Origin: Acidobacteriota bacterium
GTDB taxonomy: Bacteria > Acidobacteriota > Terriglobia > Acidiferrales > UBA7541
Length of the DNA stretch: 64,000 bases
Direction of reading: 5' to 3'
NCBI GenBank assembly: GCA_013289955.1
Contig: JABCYZ010000002.1
Span: 496,001 to 560,000, forward strand
Below are positions 9,189 through 18,850 of this stretch, piece after piece (the first letter of the stretch is position 1; each line of letters starts with the position of its first letter). The notes below the pieces were generated by a model. The model was not told the DNA's origin and ran no database searches. It was given only the letters and a program-made list of their open reading frames with translations. The translations under genes and the position numbers were made by a program.

Positions 9189-10130
9189 CTACGCTAAAGT
9201 CTCCACGCGAATCTGATCTTTCAAACTGGCAATGTCCTTCGCACCGGCGCGGCCGGGCCCGGGCGCGAGACAGTTGGCCGATCCGCATGCGGCGGCGAGC
9301 CGCACCGCCTCCGCCGCGGGCCATCGCTTCTGCGCTGCAAAGGCGAAGCCGGCCAATGCAGCGTCGCCGCTGCCGACACAAGACTGAACGGATAACTCGG
9401 GAGCACTCGCAAAGAGCGCTTCTCCGCTCGTCGAATGCCAAACCAATCCGGCCGCCCCCAAGCTGATCGCTCCGGCCGCGGCCCCCGCGTTCAGGATGGC
9501 GGCGATAATCCCTTTTGCCGCGGTTGGATTGTCGATCGTTTGGCCGCTCCAGGACTCCGCCTCTCCCCGATTGGGCTTTACAAAATCCGGCTTCCCCGCC
9601 AGGGCAAACTTGAAGGGCTCGCCGCTGGTATCCAAAAAGACGCGGCTGCCAAATTCATGCGCCAGCTCGATAAGCGTCTTGTAAATGTCCACTGGCACCC
9701 CTTCCGGAAGGCTCCCGGAAAGAATTACCGTCGGCTGCTCACTGGCCTCGCTCAAAAGGTTCTTGAGCGTCTTCTCGCACCGCCGAAGTTCCTCGTCGCT
9801 AATCCTCTGGCCGGGCTCAAGAATTTCGGTAACACAGCCTTCGTCTTCGACAATCTCCAGATTTGTTCGCGTGCAGCCATCCGTCGCTATCTGGTGCACT
9901 CGGATGGAAAGCCCCTGGAGTCCTTCGATCAGCTGCCTGCCAGTTGCTCCGCCTGCAAAACCCAGCCACAGGGGATCTGCGCCCAAGGTTTTTAACACCA
10001 TGGCGACGTGAGCCGCTTTGCCCCCCGGAGCGGGGCATGCCCCGCTCGCGCGGTTGACGTTTCCAACTCGCAGACGCTCCAGGCGCACGCGCCTGTCTAT
10101 CGCAGGGTTCAGGCTCACGCAGAGAAACAT
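9189..10130 (-). CDS. LacC/FruK-type phosphosugar kinase
   Basis: 313-residue PfkB-family kinase of the 1-phosphofructokinase/tagatose-6-phosphate kinase type. Begins with the typical CVSLNPAIDRR, carries GGKAAHVAMVLKTLGA, an ILSGSLPEGVP block, the KPNRGEAE motif and the C-terminal VGSGDAALAGFAFA in which GSGD replaces the commoner GAGD while keeping the catalytic Asp. It probably phosphorylates tagatose-6-phosphate at C1 for the adjacent LacD-like aldolase. ATG at 10130 overlaps the aldolase TGA by one base, implying translational coupling. A perfect palindrome lies inside the coding sequence (10028-10047). Phosphofructokinase activity is the alternative. Confidence 0.85.
   Translation of the reverse strand: MFLCVSLNPAIDRRVRLERLRVGNVNRASGACPAPGGKAAHVAMVLKTLGADPLWLGFAGGATGRQLIEGLQGLSIRVHQIATDGCTRTNLEIVEDEGCVTEILEPGQRISDEELRRCEKTLKNLLSEASEQPTVILSGSLPEGVPVDIYKTLIELAHEFGSRVFLDTSGEPFKFALAGKPDFVKPNRGEAESWSGQTIDNPTAAKGIIAAILNAGAAAGAISLGAAGLVWHSTSGEALFASAPELSVQSCVGSGDAALAGFAFAAQKRWPAAEAVRLAAACGSANCLAPGPGRAGAKDIASLKDQIRVETLA
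10028..10047. repeat. Perfect 20-base palindrome inside the kinase gene
   Basis: Arms GAGCGGGGCA / TGCCCCGCTC meet at the centre. It lies in frame in the LacC-like gene (ASGACPAP segment) where neighbouring families have an unconserved stretch, so the element does not lengthen the protein. A relative lies ~100 bases away at 10146-10167. Confidence 0.6.
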
Positions 10131-11152
10131 CAGCCGCCCTTCCCCGAGCGAGGCACGCCGCTTGCGCTAAACCATGGCTTTGCGCTGCCCAGGCACTCAT
10201 TCACATTTTCGATGTTACGGACACCCTCAAGCCCCAACCAATCCCGGAGCGCATGAGGCCCCTGCTTCACAAAAATTTCCACGCCCTCTTTCCAGGTGGC
10301 CCTTCCACAAAGCACGCCGGAAAACCCGACGCCGCCTTCGACAGCGAGCTCTAACCCGAAGCGGAAGGTGTCGTTGCTCACGCCTTCGGACAGGTAAATG
10401 AACGGAATCGAAGCGCAGGACGCCGCGCTCAGGAAATATTGCTTGGCCTCCTCACGTGAATGAAGAATTGCCCGTTCCGAGGAGGGTGATCCCTCAACGA
10501 AGGAAAGATTGACGGGCATGCCGACCTTCAGTACATCGACGCGGTACTGCGGCTTTGAAAATTCCCTCATGCCGTCAGCAACGACTTTATGCTTGATCCG
10601 CGCAAATTCGATGCCTTTCTCGTCCATGTTCTCCGCGTAGCTCACCAACTCCAGGAAGAAAGGCACGTCCGAGGCCGCGCACTCCGCACCGACTTTTTCG
10701 ACGAAGGCGTATTTGATCTCGTTGATCTCCGCGGGTGAACTGCTGGAATAGTACAAGAGAAGTTTGACCGCATCCGCCCCCGCCTCGACGAGGCGTGGAA
10801 CGGACCATTGATCGAGAAGGCGCGGGAGCCGCCCGGGGACCTTTTTGTCATATCCAGTTTGCTCGTAGGCAAGCAGAAGCCCTGCGCTCCTGGCTCGGTG
10901 GGCAGCCGCGGGTAGGCCATATTCCGGATCTAGAAGGATGGCGCTTGCATGAGGCGTGAGAACGGAGCTCACTGCTTCCTTGAATTGGGATAGATTTTCG
11001 CCCGGAACATCCGCAGCTGCAACGCTCATGGCGCGCGCAAACAATGCCTGAAGTGCGCTGCGCTGATCGATAGCCAAGGCCGCGATGATGCCTCGTGAAT
11101 CGGCAACCGCGTGCAGACCCTTCTGTTTTCCGGAACTGACTAAGGAGGCCAT
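10130..11152 (-). CDS. lacD: Tagatose 1,6-bisphosphate aldolase (LacD-like)
   Basis: 340 aa class I aldolase of the LacD family, splitting tagatose 1,6-bisphosphate to dihydroxyacetone phosphate and glyceraldehyde 3-phosphate. Visible family blocks: IIAALAIDQRSAL near the N-terminus, ILLDPEYGL, LAYEQTGYD, GADAVKLLLYY and the Schiff-base strand VDVLKVGMPVNLSFVEG, then the phosphate-binding end region ...GFSGVLCGRATWKEG. ATG at 11152 with GGGAAG upstream is preferred over a TTG eight codons earlier that overlaps the previous gene. The last dozen residues (SASGVPRSGKGG) are Gly/Ser-rich, lie beyond the fold and coincide with a repeat-like sequence. Confidence 0.9.
   Translation of the reverse strand: MASLVSSGKQKGLHAVADSRGIIAALAIDQRSALQALFARAMSVAAADVPGENLSQFKEAVSSVLTPHASAILLDPEYGLPAAAHRARSAGLLLAYEQTGYDKKVPGRLPRLLDQWSVPRLVEAGADAVKLLLYYSSSSPAEINEIKYAFVEKVGAECAASDVPFFLELVSYAENMDEKGIEFARIKHKVVADGMREFSKPQYRVDVLKVGMPVNLSFVEGSPSSERAILHSREEAKQYFLSAASCASIPFIYLSEGVSNDTFRFGLELAVEGGVGFSGVLCGRATWKEGVEIFVKQGPHALRDWLGLEGVRNIENVNECLGSAKPWFSASGVPRSGKGG
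10146..10167. repeat. Degenerate copy of the kinase palindrome
   Basis: GAGCGAGGCACGCC... on the plus strand follows the same pattern as 10028-10047 (GAGCG-purine-GGCA-pyrimidine-GCC). It encodes the Gly/Ser-rich last residues of the aldolase, suggesting the repeat supplied that tail. Confidence 0.45.
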
Positions 11153-11165
11153 GCGTATCTTCCCG

Positions 11166-13064
11166 TTACTTTCCAACTATCCAGATGGCTGCACCCCGTT
11201 CCATGGACGGAAGTTCAAACTGCATCGTGTCGCCGTGTTTCGTTCCATGGAGAATTTGAGTCTGGCCAAGAAACGGAAGGTAGGCGAGAGAATCTCCGAG
11301 AGAGGCCGGAATACGGACTCTTGCTCCGGCTACGGGAGCGGGAGTCGCTACCTTCCCCGGGACCAAGCCTCCAAAGTTCGCAAGGAAAAGGTGCGTCTTG
11401 CCGTCTACGAGTCCGAAATTCGCGGCGATTGTCGATGGCGCGTCGAGTTCCATTTCACTTTTCACGCTGAGGACTTTCAGGAATTCCTTCGGCATTTCCT
11501 GTGACCCGCCTGAAAAGTTCTTTTCCAGTTTGTCCAGATAGAGACTCGCTGGACAACTCTCATAGGCGAGTATGCGCCCGGAAGGGGCCAGGCCGGTTGC
11601 ATTATGGCCGGTGATGACGACGCGCGCCCCACTGCCCGCGAACCGGTCTAGCGCCCGTTTTTCAGCGCCGCTCAAGACAGTGACATTCGGCAATACCAAA
11701 ACGTCACCGTGGAACGCGGCGAGCGTTTCCGGAGTGATCACCTGAAATTCTTGATGCGATTGCAGCAGCAGCACCAGGAGCCCGCGAAACGACGGCAGAA
11801 ATCCATTCGCATCATAGTCTCGACTCTTCGGTGAGAAGTACACGCCGATGGGACGGGATGGAAGACGCGGGGAGTAAAAGGTCTTTTCGTTTGCCTCCAT
11901 CCACCGAAAGATCTCCTCGCGCGTGGCTCTATCGTTGGATCCAGCCATCGAATGCCCCGGAGCATCCCAAAAATTGGCGCCCGCCACTACTTGCGACATC
12001 GCCAAATTCTTCATCGCCTCACGGGGGTCAATATTCTTGTCCCCATCCCAGGAATAATTCAAAATCCAGGTGGCTTTTCCTTGAGCGAAAGCGCGAAAAG
12101 TCAGCATCCCCGCCTGATAGAGGAACCAATCCAGTTGCGAGCGCGAAGAAGCCAGGTGCTCTCCCTCGCCGAATTCGTACTCGTGGGCAACGGCATCCAC
12201 GACCCGGTACATTTGGTAGACGTCGGCCCCCACCCGCGTCGCCTCCTCTTCAATGCCGGGATAGATTTCCGGTATCACCATGATTTGGGGATTCACGCTG
12301 TGCGCATTCTGGCGGATTTCCTGGACGAAGTCCGTCATGGTCTCGATGCGAAAATCAATCCACTCGCGGAAATTAGGGTCTCGGAAGTCGCCTAACTTCA
12401 GATCTTTTTTTGCATCCCGGCCAGTCTTTTCGCGGAATGCGGCAACGGTCGCATCATCAAAACTCGCCCACGTGTTTTCCCAGCCGTCAAAGTGAGTCAT
12501 CCAGTAAGGAATGTCGACGTAGATTCCGTCGATTCCCGTTGCGGCGATTTGTCGAACGCGCTGCATGTAGAGATTGCGCCACTCTTTCACATACGGGCTG
12601 ACCCACACATCCTCGTCTCCCGGGCGGATCCAAAAAGCCGCTCCCGAAGTGAAGACGGCGGGCTCGCCGGTGATTTTCCGCTGCAGCCAGTCAGGATGAT
12701 CTTTCACGACGGAATGGGCGGACTTATCCGCGTTGGCGGTGATGCATTCGGTGCCGGCGATATAGACGAACGCTTTGTTCTTGGCGTTGTGAGCGGCTTC
12801 GGCCACCGCGCGTATGGCCTTCAGTTTGTCTGCCGGATCGAGCAGACTTTCATATCTGCCGGTAACGTCGTTGTCGACTTCCATGCCGAATACGTGATCC
12901 CGTTCGGCGTTCTGTACAATCTCCGCAGCATTCGTCGAAGTCAATCCATACGCGCCGATTCGCGCAAAATTCGTCCAGTTATGCTCCTGCGAACGGACGG
13001 GACCGGGCAGGCAAATACAAGCGACCAGCAAAAGGAACTGCAGAGTCATGTAAGGTCTTCGCAT
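11166..13064 (-). CDS. Secreted TIM-barrel glycoside hydrolase-like protein
   Basis: 632 aa. Residues 1-25 are a Sec signal peptide ending ...GPVRSQ. The next ~400 residues look like a TIM barrel with many conserved acidic/aromatic positions (GIDGIYVDIPYWMTHFDGWENTW, QIMVIPEIYPGIEEE). A GH42-like class-I-glutaminase-type segment follows (FRGLLVLLLQSHQEFQVI ... GDVLVLPNVTVLSG ... GARVVITG), and a beta-rich C-terminus. Probably a beta-galactosidase-like or related periplasmic glycosidase, but no family can be assigned by eye and the catalytic acids are not certain. First gene of the minus-strand sugar operon, 13 bases before the aldolase. The open frame extends 43 codons upstream without a signal-like start. 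Confidence 0.65.
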   Translation of the reverse strand: MRRPYMTLQFLLLVACICLPGPVRSQEHNWTNFARIGAYGLTSTNAAEIVQNAERDHVFGMEVDNDVTGRYESLLDPADKLKAIRAVAEAAHNAKNKAFVYIAGTECITANADKSAHSVVKDHPDWLQRKITGEPAVFTSGAAFWIRPGDEDVWVSPYVKEWRNLYMQRVRQIAATGIDGIYVDIPYWMTHFDGWENTWASFDDATVAAFREKTGRDAKKDLKLGDFRDPNFREWIDFRIETMTDFVQEIRQNAHSVNPQIMVIPEIYPGIEEEATRVGADVYQMYRVVDAVAHEYEFGEGEHLASSRSQLDWFLYQAGMLTFRAFAQGKATWILNYSWDGDKNIDPREAMKNLAMSQVVAGANFWDAPGHSMAGSNDRATREEIFRWMEANEKTFYSPRLPSRPIGVYFSPKSRDYDANGFLPSFRGLLVLLLQSHQEFQVITPETLAAFHGDVLVLPNVTVLSGAEKRALDRFAGSGARVVITGHNATGLAPSGRILAYESCPASLYLDKLEKNFSGGSQEMPKEFLKVLSVKSEMELDAPSTIAANFGLVDGKTHLFLANFGGLVPGKVATPAPVAGARVRIPASLGDSLAYLPFLGQTQILHGTKHGDTMQFELPSMERGAAIWIVGK

Positions 13065-13296
13065 GCGTGCGCCTAAAGTTCGACTGCCCCAGAAGTACCG
13101 GTCCCTGTACCAGTCCGTTGAGGCGCGTAGGTTGTGTGGGCGGCGGTCGGTTGCGCGTCCCGCCCGCGGATAATGGTAACTGTTTCGATTCATTTCTTTT
13201 ACTTTCTTTTTATTCCCCTGTCAATCTCCGCTTTCCGGCCTCCCTTCTACGCTTGACGATGTCCGTGATAGATGCAAACCGCAACTCAAAAATACT

Positions 13297-13400
13297 GATG
13301 AAGTGAAACTGGAAAAATAATAGATCGAAATATAAAGTAATAATACGAAAGTTCTTGATTCTCGCTTTTGTTCGTGTAACTGTAAGCCCACTCAGGGGGA
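13297..13400 (+). promoter_or_regulatory. AT-rich leader before the TonB receptor
   Basis: A run of about 50 bases from 13297 is strikingly AT-rich compared with its surroundings and ends before TTGATT (13355-13360), which pairs with TAACTG (13377-13382) at 16-base spacing as a weak sigma-70-like promoter. AGGGGG sits a few bases before the receptor ATG. The region also separates the divergent minus-strand sugar operon, so it may hold both promoters. Confidence 0.35.
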
Positions 13401-13404
13401 TGCC

Positions 13405-16400
13405 ATGCGAAATTGCCTTAGATTTTTACCGTCCGCGTTCGCGCTCATTCTCGTAATTCTTTCTAGTTCGACCGTTTCGCTCGCCGATGTGACCGGTTCG
13501 ATTCAAGGAGTGGTTCGCGATAAAACACAGTTGGCTGTCGCGGGTGCGCACATCACCGTGACCAACGCGCAAACCAATTTCAAACAGGAAGTTACCTCGG
13601 CCGCGGAAGGATCGTACCGGATTCTCGCGCTTCCCGCCGGCACCTATAACCTGTCGGTAAGCGCAGCTGGATTCCGGACTTTTGTCGAGACAGACATCGT
13701 TGTGAAGGTCAATGACCAGATGGAAGTCGACATAACCCTTGAGGTCGGCTCCGCGCAGCAGGAAACGGTAAAGGTGGAAGCCAATGCCGTGCAAGTGCAA
13801 ACAGAGAGCACGCAACTCGGCGACGTAATTGACTCCAAGAAGATGCTGGCCCTTCCGTTGAACGGCCGCAGCTACATCGATCTTCTGGGCTTGCAAGCGG
13901 GCGTTGCACCCAGTACAGCCAGTACCATCGGTGGCGACCGCCCGGTTTCAGGCAATTTGAACGCAGGCAACGTCTCCGTCAACGGCCAAAGGGAAACCGC
14001 CAACGCATTCCTTGTGAACGGCGGCGACGTGAGCGAGGGTCGCAACCTCGGCGCCGGCTTAGTCCCTAATCTCGACTCCGTCGAAGAGTTCCGCCTCATT
14101 ACCAACAGCTTCGACGCCGAATATGGAAAATTCAGCGGCGCGGTGATGAACGCCATCACCAAATCTGGCACCAACTCCATCCACGGCGATGTCTTCGAGT
14201 TCCTGCGCAACGACAAGCTGGATGCCAGGAATTTCTTCGCGCCTTCCAAATCTGAATTGCGGCAAAATCAATTCGGCTACACCTTGGGTGGCCCCGTCTG
14301 GAAAGATCATCTGTTTTTCTTCTCCGATTACCAGGGCACTCGTCAGGTGCAAGGCGCCGAAACCGGGTTGGTTACGGTGCCAACCACCGCTGAGAGGGCT
14401 GGCAACTTTGATCCGTCAACCTTGACCGGCGATGTCGATGGTCCCTACTGGGCGCAAGTGCTGACGAGTCGCTTGTCGTCTACGACGGGACAAACCGTGG
14501 TGCAGAACGAGCCGTATAGCTTCCCCGGTTGCAACAGCACGGACCCCGTAGCAGGCTGCGTATTTCCAGTCAACGCAACGACCGGCCTTGCGAACATCCC
14601 GCAAGCCGCATGGGACACGCCGGCCTCGAAGATTCTCGGCTACATTCCCACGCCCACTCTGCCTGGTGACTTGAACAACTACTCGAACAACAGCCAGAGG
14701 AGCAGCCTCGTCGACAACAAGTTCGGGGAGCGCGTGGATTTCAATAATCAAACTACCGGCAACTGGTCTTGGTACTACCACCTCGATAACACTCTCGTCG
14801 ACAGCGCTCTGGCAGGATTCGCCACTGTGCCTGGATTCCCGACCAACACACCATCGCGAGCGCAAGAGTTCGTCATGAGCAACACCAAGACCCTCGGAGC
14901 GACAGCCGTGAACGAAGCGCGGATCAGCTTCTTCCGGACAGCGGTGCATAAGGACAATCCCGCGGGCAGTTTTGCCAATATTTCTGATTTGGGTTTCGTG
15001 ACGGGCGTCGGCACGCTCGGCATAGTCCCGCTGCCCGGCTACACGCAATATATGCCACAAGTGAGCTTGAGCGAGATTGGCCTGAACATCGGCGTACCCA
15101 CACTGAACACGGACCAACCCGATACCACCTATATGGCCAATGACGTATTTTCGAAGGCCTCGGGCAGACATACGTGGAAGTTTGGAGGGGAATTCCGCTA
15201 CCTGCAGGTGAACGAACGTAACTACGCCAGCCCCAACGGTCAATTCACATTTGACGGTTCCGTGACCGGGTCCGATATGGCCGACTTCCTCCTCGGCGCA
15301 ACGTGCAACACTTGTGGGGCTGCTTACGTCCAGGCTGCCAAACAGGTTCTGGATTCCCGAACGCGTTATGGCGGGGCATTCGCCCAGGATTCCTGGAAGG
15401 TGAAACCCAACCTCACCCTGAATCTTGGCCTCCGCTGGGAAGTCAGTATGCCTTGGTACGACTGGCAAGGAAAAATCCAGACTTGGGTTCCAGGAGAACA
15501 GTCCACAGAGTTTCCGCTTGCTCCCACTGGCTTGGTATTTCCCGGTGACCCTGGTATTCCCAAGACGCTTGCCCCGACAAGATACAACAACTTTGGCCCA
15601 CGGCTGGGACTGGCCTACTCGCCTGGATTCTCTGACGGAATACTGGGCAAGATCTTCGGTGGGCCGGGAAAGAGCAGCATCCGGGCAGCTTACGGGGTCT
15701 ACTACACTTCGGTGGAGGACCTTAACCTGTTCTACGAGGTGGCCGACGCGCCGTTCGGTCTATATTGGCAATCTCCTTCCTCGGTACTGTTTAGCCAGCC
15801 GTTCCTGATTCGGCAGAGCGGGCAATCGCTGGGGCAACGTTTTCCCTACGCCCTGCCGACTCCGGGGGCCGCGTCCAACAAGACACTGGACTTCTCGGTG
15901 TTCGAGCCCTTCAACTATTTTCCGGGTTACAACATTCACAACCAACTGCCTTATGCGGAGCACTTCAATTTCTCCCTTCAACGAGAGCTCACCAAATCAA
16001 CCGTGCTCACTTTGGCTTACGTCGGCACCGAGGGGCACCACCTCATCACCCAGCAGGAATCCAACCCGGGTGACCCGGCTCTCTGCCAGCAACTCACTTC
16101 AGAAGGGGCAATAGACCTGACCGCGAGTACCCCCGGTAATCCTGTCATCGGCTGCGGATTTGGCGCCGAGAACGACGTGTTCCAGCTTCCCAGCGGCAAT
16201 GTGTATAGCACCAGGAACAAACTTATAAATCCAAACTACTGCCCAGGTGCCGCTACCCAAGTGTGTGCCGGCTATGGCAACACATTCACATTCACGAGCG
16301 CCAATTCGATCTACAACGCCGCGCAAGTCACCGTCGAACGCAAGGCGAACGATTTCACTTTCCTGGCCGCTTACACCTTTGCCAAGGGCTTGGACGATTC

Positions 16401-17094
16401 CTCCGGGTTCGGCGACTTGGTGAACTTCGTGGATCCTAAATTGAGCCGGGGGCTATCTTCGACCGACGTCAGAAACAATTTTGTGGCCAGTTACGTCTGG
16501 GCCATCCCGTTCGGCCGGGCTTTCCCCAATGCGCCCAAGCGCCTGACCCAAGGGTGGCAGATGGAAGGCATCACACGCTTGTCCACCGGCTTCCCGATTC
16601 AGCTAAACCAGGGAAATGGCGATTACACTCTGTGGGGCAGCTCGTCTACGGATATGCCCGATGTGGTTGGACCACTGCAGATCCTGAATCCACGAAAACC
16701 GAATCCGAATTGCCCAACCGCCGACGGTACGGGATGCTACTTCCTCCCACCTACGCCGGGTCTTCTGCCACCACAATTCCCAGGGGACACGACAGAAGCT
16801 GGGTGCCTGCCGAGCGTGGGTGCGTTCGCGTTGAACTGCGTGCCAGGCACTTTCGGCACCGCCAACCGGCGCTTCTTCCACGGTCCAGGCTTCAACAACA
16901 CCGATTTCGGGTTGTTGAAGCGCACCCAAATTAAGGAAAATTACGCTTTCGATCTCCGTATTGAATTTTTCAACATCTTCAACCACGCGCAATTTATGAA
17001 TCCTGACGGGAACATCAGCGATTCGAATTTCGGAATCGTGACCAATGCGCGCGATCCCCGCATTGGTCAGGTCAGCGCGAAATTTTACTGGTAG
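13405..17094 (+). CDS. Oar-type TonB-dependent outer-membrane receptor
   Basis: 1229 aa. Signal peptide 1-27. Residues ~28-115 are a carboxypeptidase-regulatory-like beta-sandwich (GSIQGVVRDKTQLAVAGAHITVTN ... GSYRILALPAGTYNLSVSAAGF). A plug domain follows with LPLNGRSYIDLLGLQAGV and the NAITKSGTNSIHGDVFEFLRN block, then a long beta-barrel ending in the aromatic-terminated ...QVSAKFYW typical of Omp85/Bam-recognised barrels. Such receptors are the abundant acidobacterial form and take up large glycans or complexes. No SusD partner is seen. Placed between the galactoside operon and a TPR/CBM9-like pair, so it probably imports a carbohydrate used by one of the flanking loci. Confidence 0.92.
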   Translation: MRNCLRFLPSAFALILVILSSSTVSLADVTGSIQGVVRDKTQLAVAGAHITVTNAQTNFKQEVTSAAEGSYRILALPAGTYNLSVSAAGFRTFVETDIVVKVNDQMEVDITLEVGSAQQETVKVEANAVQVQTESTQLGDVIDSKKMLALPLNGRSYIDLLGLQAGVAPSTASTIGGDRPVSGNLNAGNVSVNGQRETANAFLVNGGDVSEGRNLGAGLVPNLDSVEEFRLITNSFDAEYGKFSGAVMNAITKSGTNSIHGDVFEFLRNDKLDARNFFAPSKSELRQNQFGYTLGGPVWKDHLFFFSDYQGTRQVQGAETGLVTVPTTAERAGNFDPSTLTGDVDGPYWAQVLTSRLSSTTGQTVVQNEPYSFPGCNSTDPVAGCVFPVNATTGLANIPQAAWDTPASKILGYIPTPTLPGDLNNYSNNSQRSSLVDNKFGERVDFNNQTTGNWSWYYHLDNTLVDSALAGFATVPGFPTNTPSRAQEFVMSNTKTLGATAVNEARISFFRTAVHKDNPAGSFANISDLGFVTGVGTLGIVPLPGYTQYMPQVSLSEIGLNIGVPTLNTDQPDTTYMANDVFSKASGRHTWKFGGEFRYLQVNERNYASPNGQFTFDGSVTGSDMADFLLGATCNTCGAAYVQAAKQVLDSRTRYGGAFAQDSWKVKPNLTLNLGLRWEVSMPWYDWQGKIQTWVPGEQSTEFPLAPTGLVFPGDPGIPKTLAPTRYNNFGPRLGLAYSPGFSDGILGKIFGGPGKSSIRAAYGVYYTSVEDLNLFYEVADAPFGLYWQSPSSVLFSQPFLIRQSGQSLGQRFPYALPTPGAASNKTLDFSVFEPFNYFPGYNIHNQLPYAEHFNFSLQRELTKSTVLTLAYVGTEGHHLITQQESNPGDPALCQQLTSEGAIDLTASTPGNPVIGCGFGAENDVFQLPSGNVYSTRNKLINPNYCPGAATQVCAGYGNTFTFTSANSIYNAAQVTVERKANDFTFLAAYTFAKGLDDSSGFGDLVNFVDPKLSRGLSSTDVRNNFVASYVWAIPFGRAFPNAPKRLTQGWQMEGITRLSTGFPIQLNQGNGDYTLWGSSSTDMPDVVGPLQILNPRKPNPNCPTADGTGCYFLPPTPGLLPPQFPGDTTEAGCLPSVGAFALNCVPGTFGTANRRFFHGPGFNNTDFGLLKRTQIKENYAFDLRIEFFNIFNHAQFMNPDGNISDSNFGIVTNARDPRIGQVSAKFYW

Positions 17095-17176
17095 AGGCGC
17101 AAACCAGACGAGCTCTCGGGCCGAGCATTTCATTCGAGCCCCGCCTGGCTTCCGCACGCGTGTTAGGCTGTCTTCG

Positions 17177-18847
17177 ATGAAGTCTGGCTGGATAGTTTCG
17201 ATCATTCGCCGTGCCGGGGTTTTGCCAATCGTGTCTGCCCTCGTTCTCAGTCTTGGACGGCCGGGACCGTCCGTAGCCCAGACGGCTCAGCTCTACCGCG
17301 AGCAGGCGAATTCGCTCGCTCGCTCAAAATCGTGGGACGAGGCCATCGCCGCCTATCGCAAGGTTCTGGAGCTCGACCCCAATGACGCGCTCACGCATTA
17401 CGATCTTGCTTTGGCACTAAAATACAAGGGTGACACAAGGCAGGCTGCCGAAGAATTCGAGGCCGCGATTCGGCTCAAACCAGGATGGGGCGAGGCTCGC
17501 TATGGTTTGGGTGCAGCTTTGTATGACCTCCATGACCAGGCTGGCGCTCTGAGGGAACTCCGCAAAGCGGTGGAGTATGGACCCTCGAACGCGGGTGCGC
17601 ATTTTTTCCTCGCGCATGTATATTCGGATCAGAATGATTTCTCCGCTGCGGAACGCGAGCTCAACCGTGCCGTCGCGCTGAAGCCTACAGCGGAAATGCA
17701 TCTCGAGTTGGGGCAAGTGGAAGGCCAACTTGGCAAGCTGGACGCGGCTGCCGTTCAGTTTCGCGCCGCGCTTCGCCTTGATCCCAAGATGGCGCGCGCT
17801 CACGTCATGCTCGGCATCACCTTGCGACGACAGGCGAATCACAATGAGGCGCTTGCCAATTTCCGGAAGGCCGTCGAACTCGATCCTGCCGACCCCGATG
17901 CCCAATACAACCTCGCCATGGAACTTAAAGCCGGAGGCGACACAGCGGGCGCAATCGCCGCGTTTCGACGGGCGATTGAATTAAAACCCGATTTCGAGAA
18001 GGCCCACTACGCATTGGGGATCGCTCTCCGTACCCAAGGGGACACCGCTGCGGCCCACAAGGAACTGGAGGAGTTGAGCGAGTTGCACAGCTTTCGCACT
18101 CGCCTGGCCCAGGCAAAGCTCCTTATCCTCCAGGGCGTCGACGCGCTGAAGAAGCAGCAGCTGGATGATGCTCTGGGTTTCTTTCAGCAGGCGATTGACC
18201 AGAGCCCGGAGCTGCCGACCGGCTACTACTATCTTGGTGTCGCCTGGGACCGCAAAGGAGATCCTGCGCGCGCCGGGGACGCTTACCGCAAGGCCCTCGA
18301 ACTTAAACCCGACTATGCTCAGGTCCACACCGGCCTCGGACTTCTCTTCTGGCGCAATGGCGACCGCGATCGCGCGCTCGAAGAGTTCCAGCAGGCGGTG
18401 ATGTCGGATGCTGACCTTCCGGAAGCGCACTATAATCTCGGCCTTGCGCTGGCGCAATCCGGGCAACTCGACCAGGCCGTCCCCGAACTGAACGAAGCCC
18501 TGAGCCTGGATCCGAAGTACACCGATGCGCGTATCCAATTGGGCTTGGTTTTGAGTCAGAAAAACGATACGGCGAGCGCCATCAGCGTTTTTCGGGAACT
18601 TGTTCATCGCGAGCCAAACTTCGCGGAGGCTCATAACAATCTCGGTTTGGCGCTCTTGCAATCCGGCGACAACGGCGGTGCAAAATCAGAATTTCTGGAG
18701 GCTGTTCACCTCAAGCCTTCCTACGCAGAGGCCCACTACAACCTAGGATTAGCTCTACATCAGGAAGGAAAGGAAGATCAGGCGCGTGCGGAGTTCGAGA
18801 AAGCCTACGAAATTTCGCCGGAGTTACGAAACGCGCCCCATCCATAA
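17177..18847 (+). CDS. Exported TPR-repeat protein
   Basis: 556 aa. Signal peptide ~1-34 ends in PSVAQ. The rest is a near-continuous array of about fourteen 34-residue tetratricopeptide repeats, with the W/L-G-Y-A-F-A-P pattern clear in units such as AIAAYRKVLELDPNDALTHY and AEAHYNLGLALHQEGKEDQA. It acts as a protein-protein scaffold outside the cytoplasm. ATG at 17177 is chosen because the signal peptide starts there; the frame is open further upstream into the receptor gene. Downstream of the TonB receptor by ~80 bases and three bases before the CBM9-like gene, so probably co-transcribed. Partner unknown. Confidence 0.88.
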   Translation: MKSGWIVSIIRRAGVLPIVSALVLSLGRPGPSVAQTAQLYREQANSLARSKSWDEAIAAYRKVLELDPNDALTHYDLALALKYKGDTRQAAEEFEAAIRLKPGWGEARYGLGAALYDLHDQAGALRELRKAVEYGPSNAGAHFFLAHVYSDQNDFSAAERELNRAVALKPTAEMHLELGQVEGQLGKLDAAAVQFRAALRLDPKMARAHVMLGITLRRQANHNEALANFRKAVELDPADPDAQYNLAMELKAGGDTAGAIAAFRRAIELKPDFEKAHYALGIALRTQGDTAAAHKELEELSELHSFRTRLAQAKLLILQGVDALKKQQLDDALGFFQQAIDQSPELPTGYYYLGVAWDRKGDPARAGDAYRKALELKPDYAQVHTGLGLLFWRNGDRDRALEEFQQAVMSDADLPEAHYNLGLALAQSGQLDQAVPELNEALSLDPKYTDARIQLGLVLSQKNDTASAISVFRELVHREPNFAEAHNNLGLALLQSGDNGGAKSEFLEAVHLKPSYAEAHYNLGLALHQEGKEDQARAEFEKAYEISPELRNAPHP

Positions 18848-18850
18848 CCC

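Noticed and set aside
14416..15468. Minus-strand frame inside the TonB receptor gene
   Set aside because: Antisense shadow of a certain coding region; no family features.
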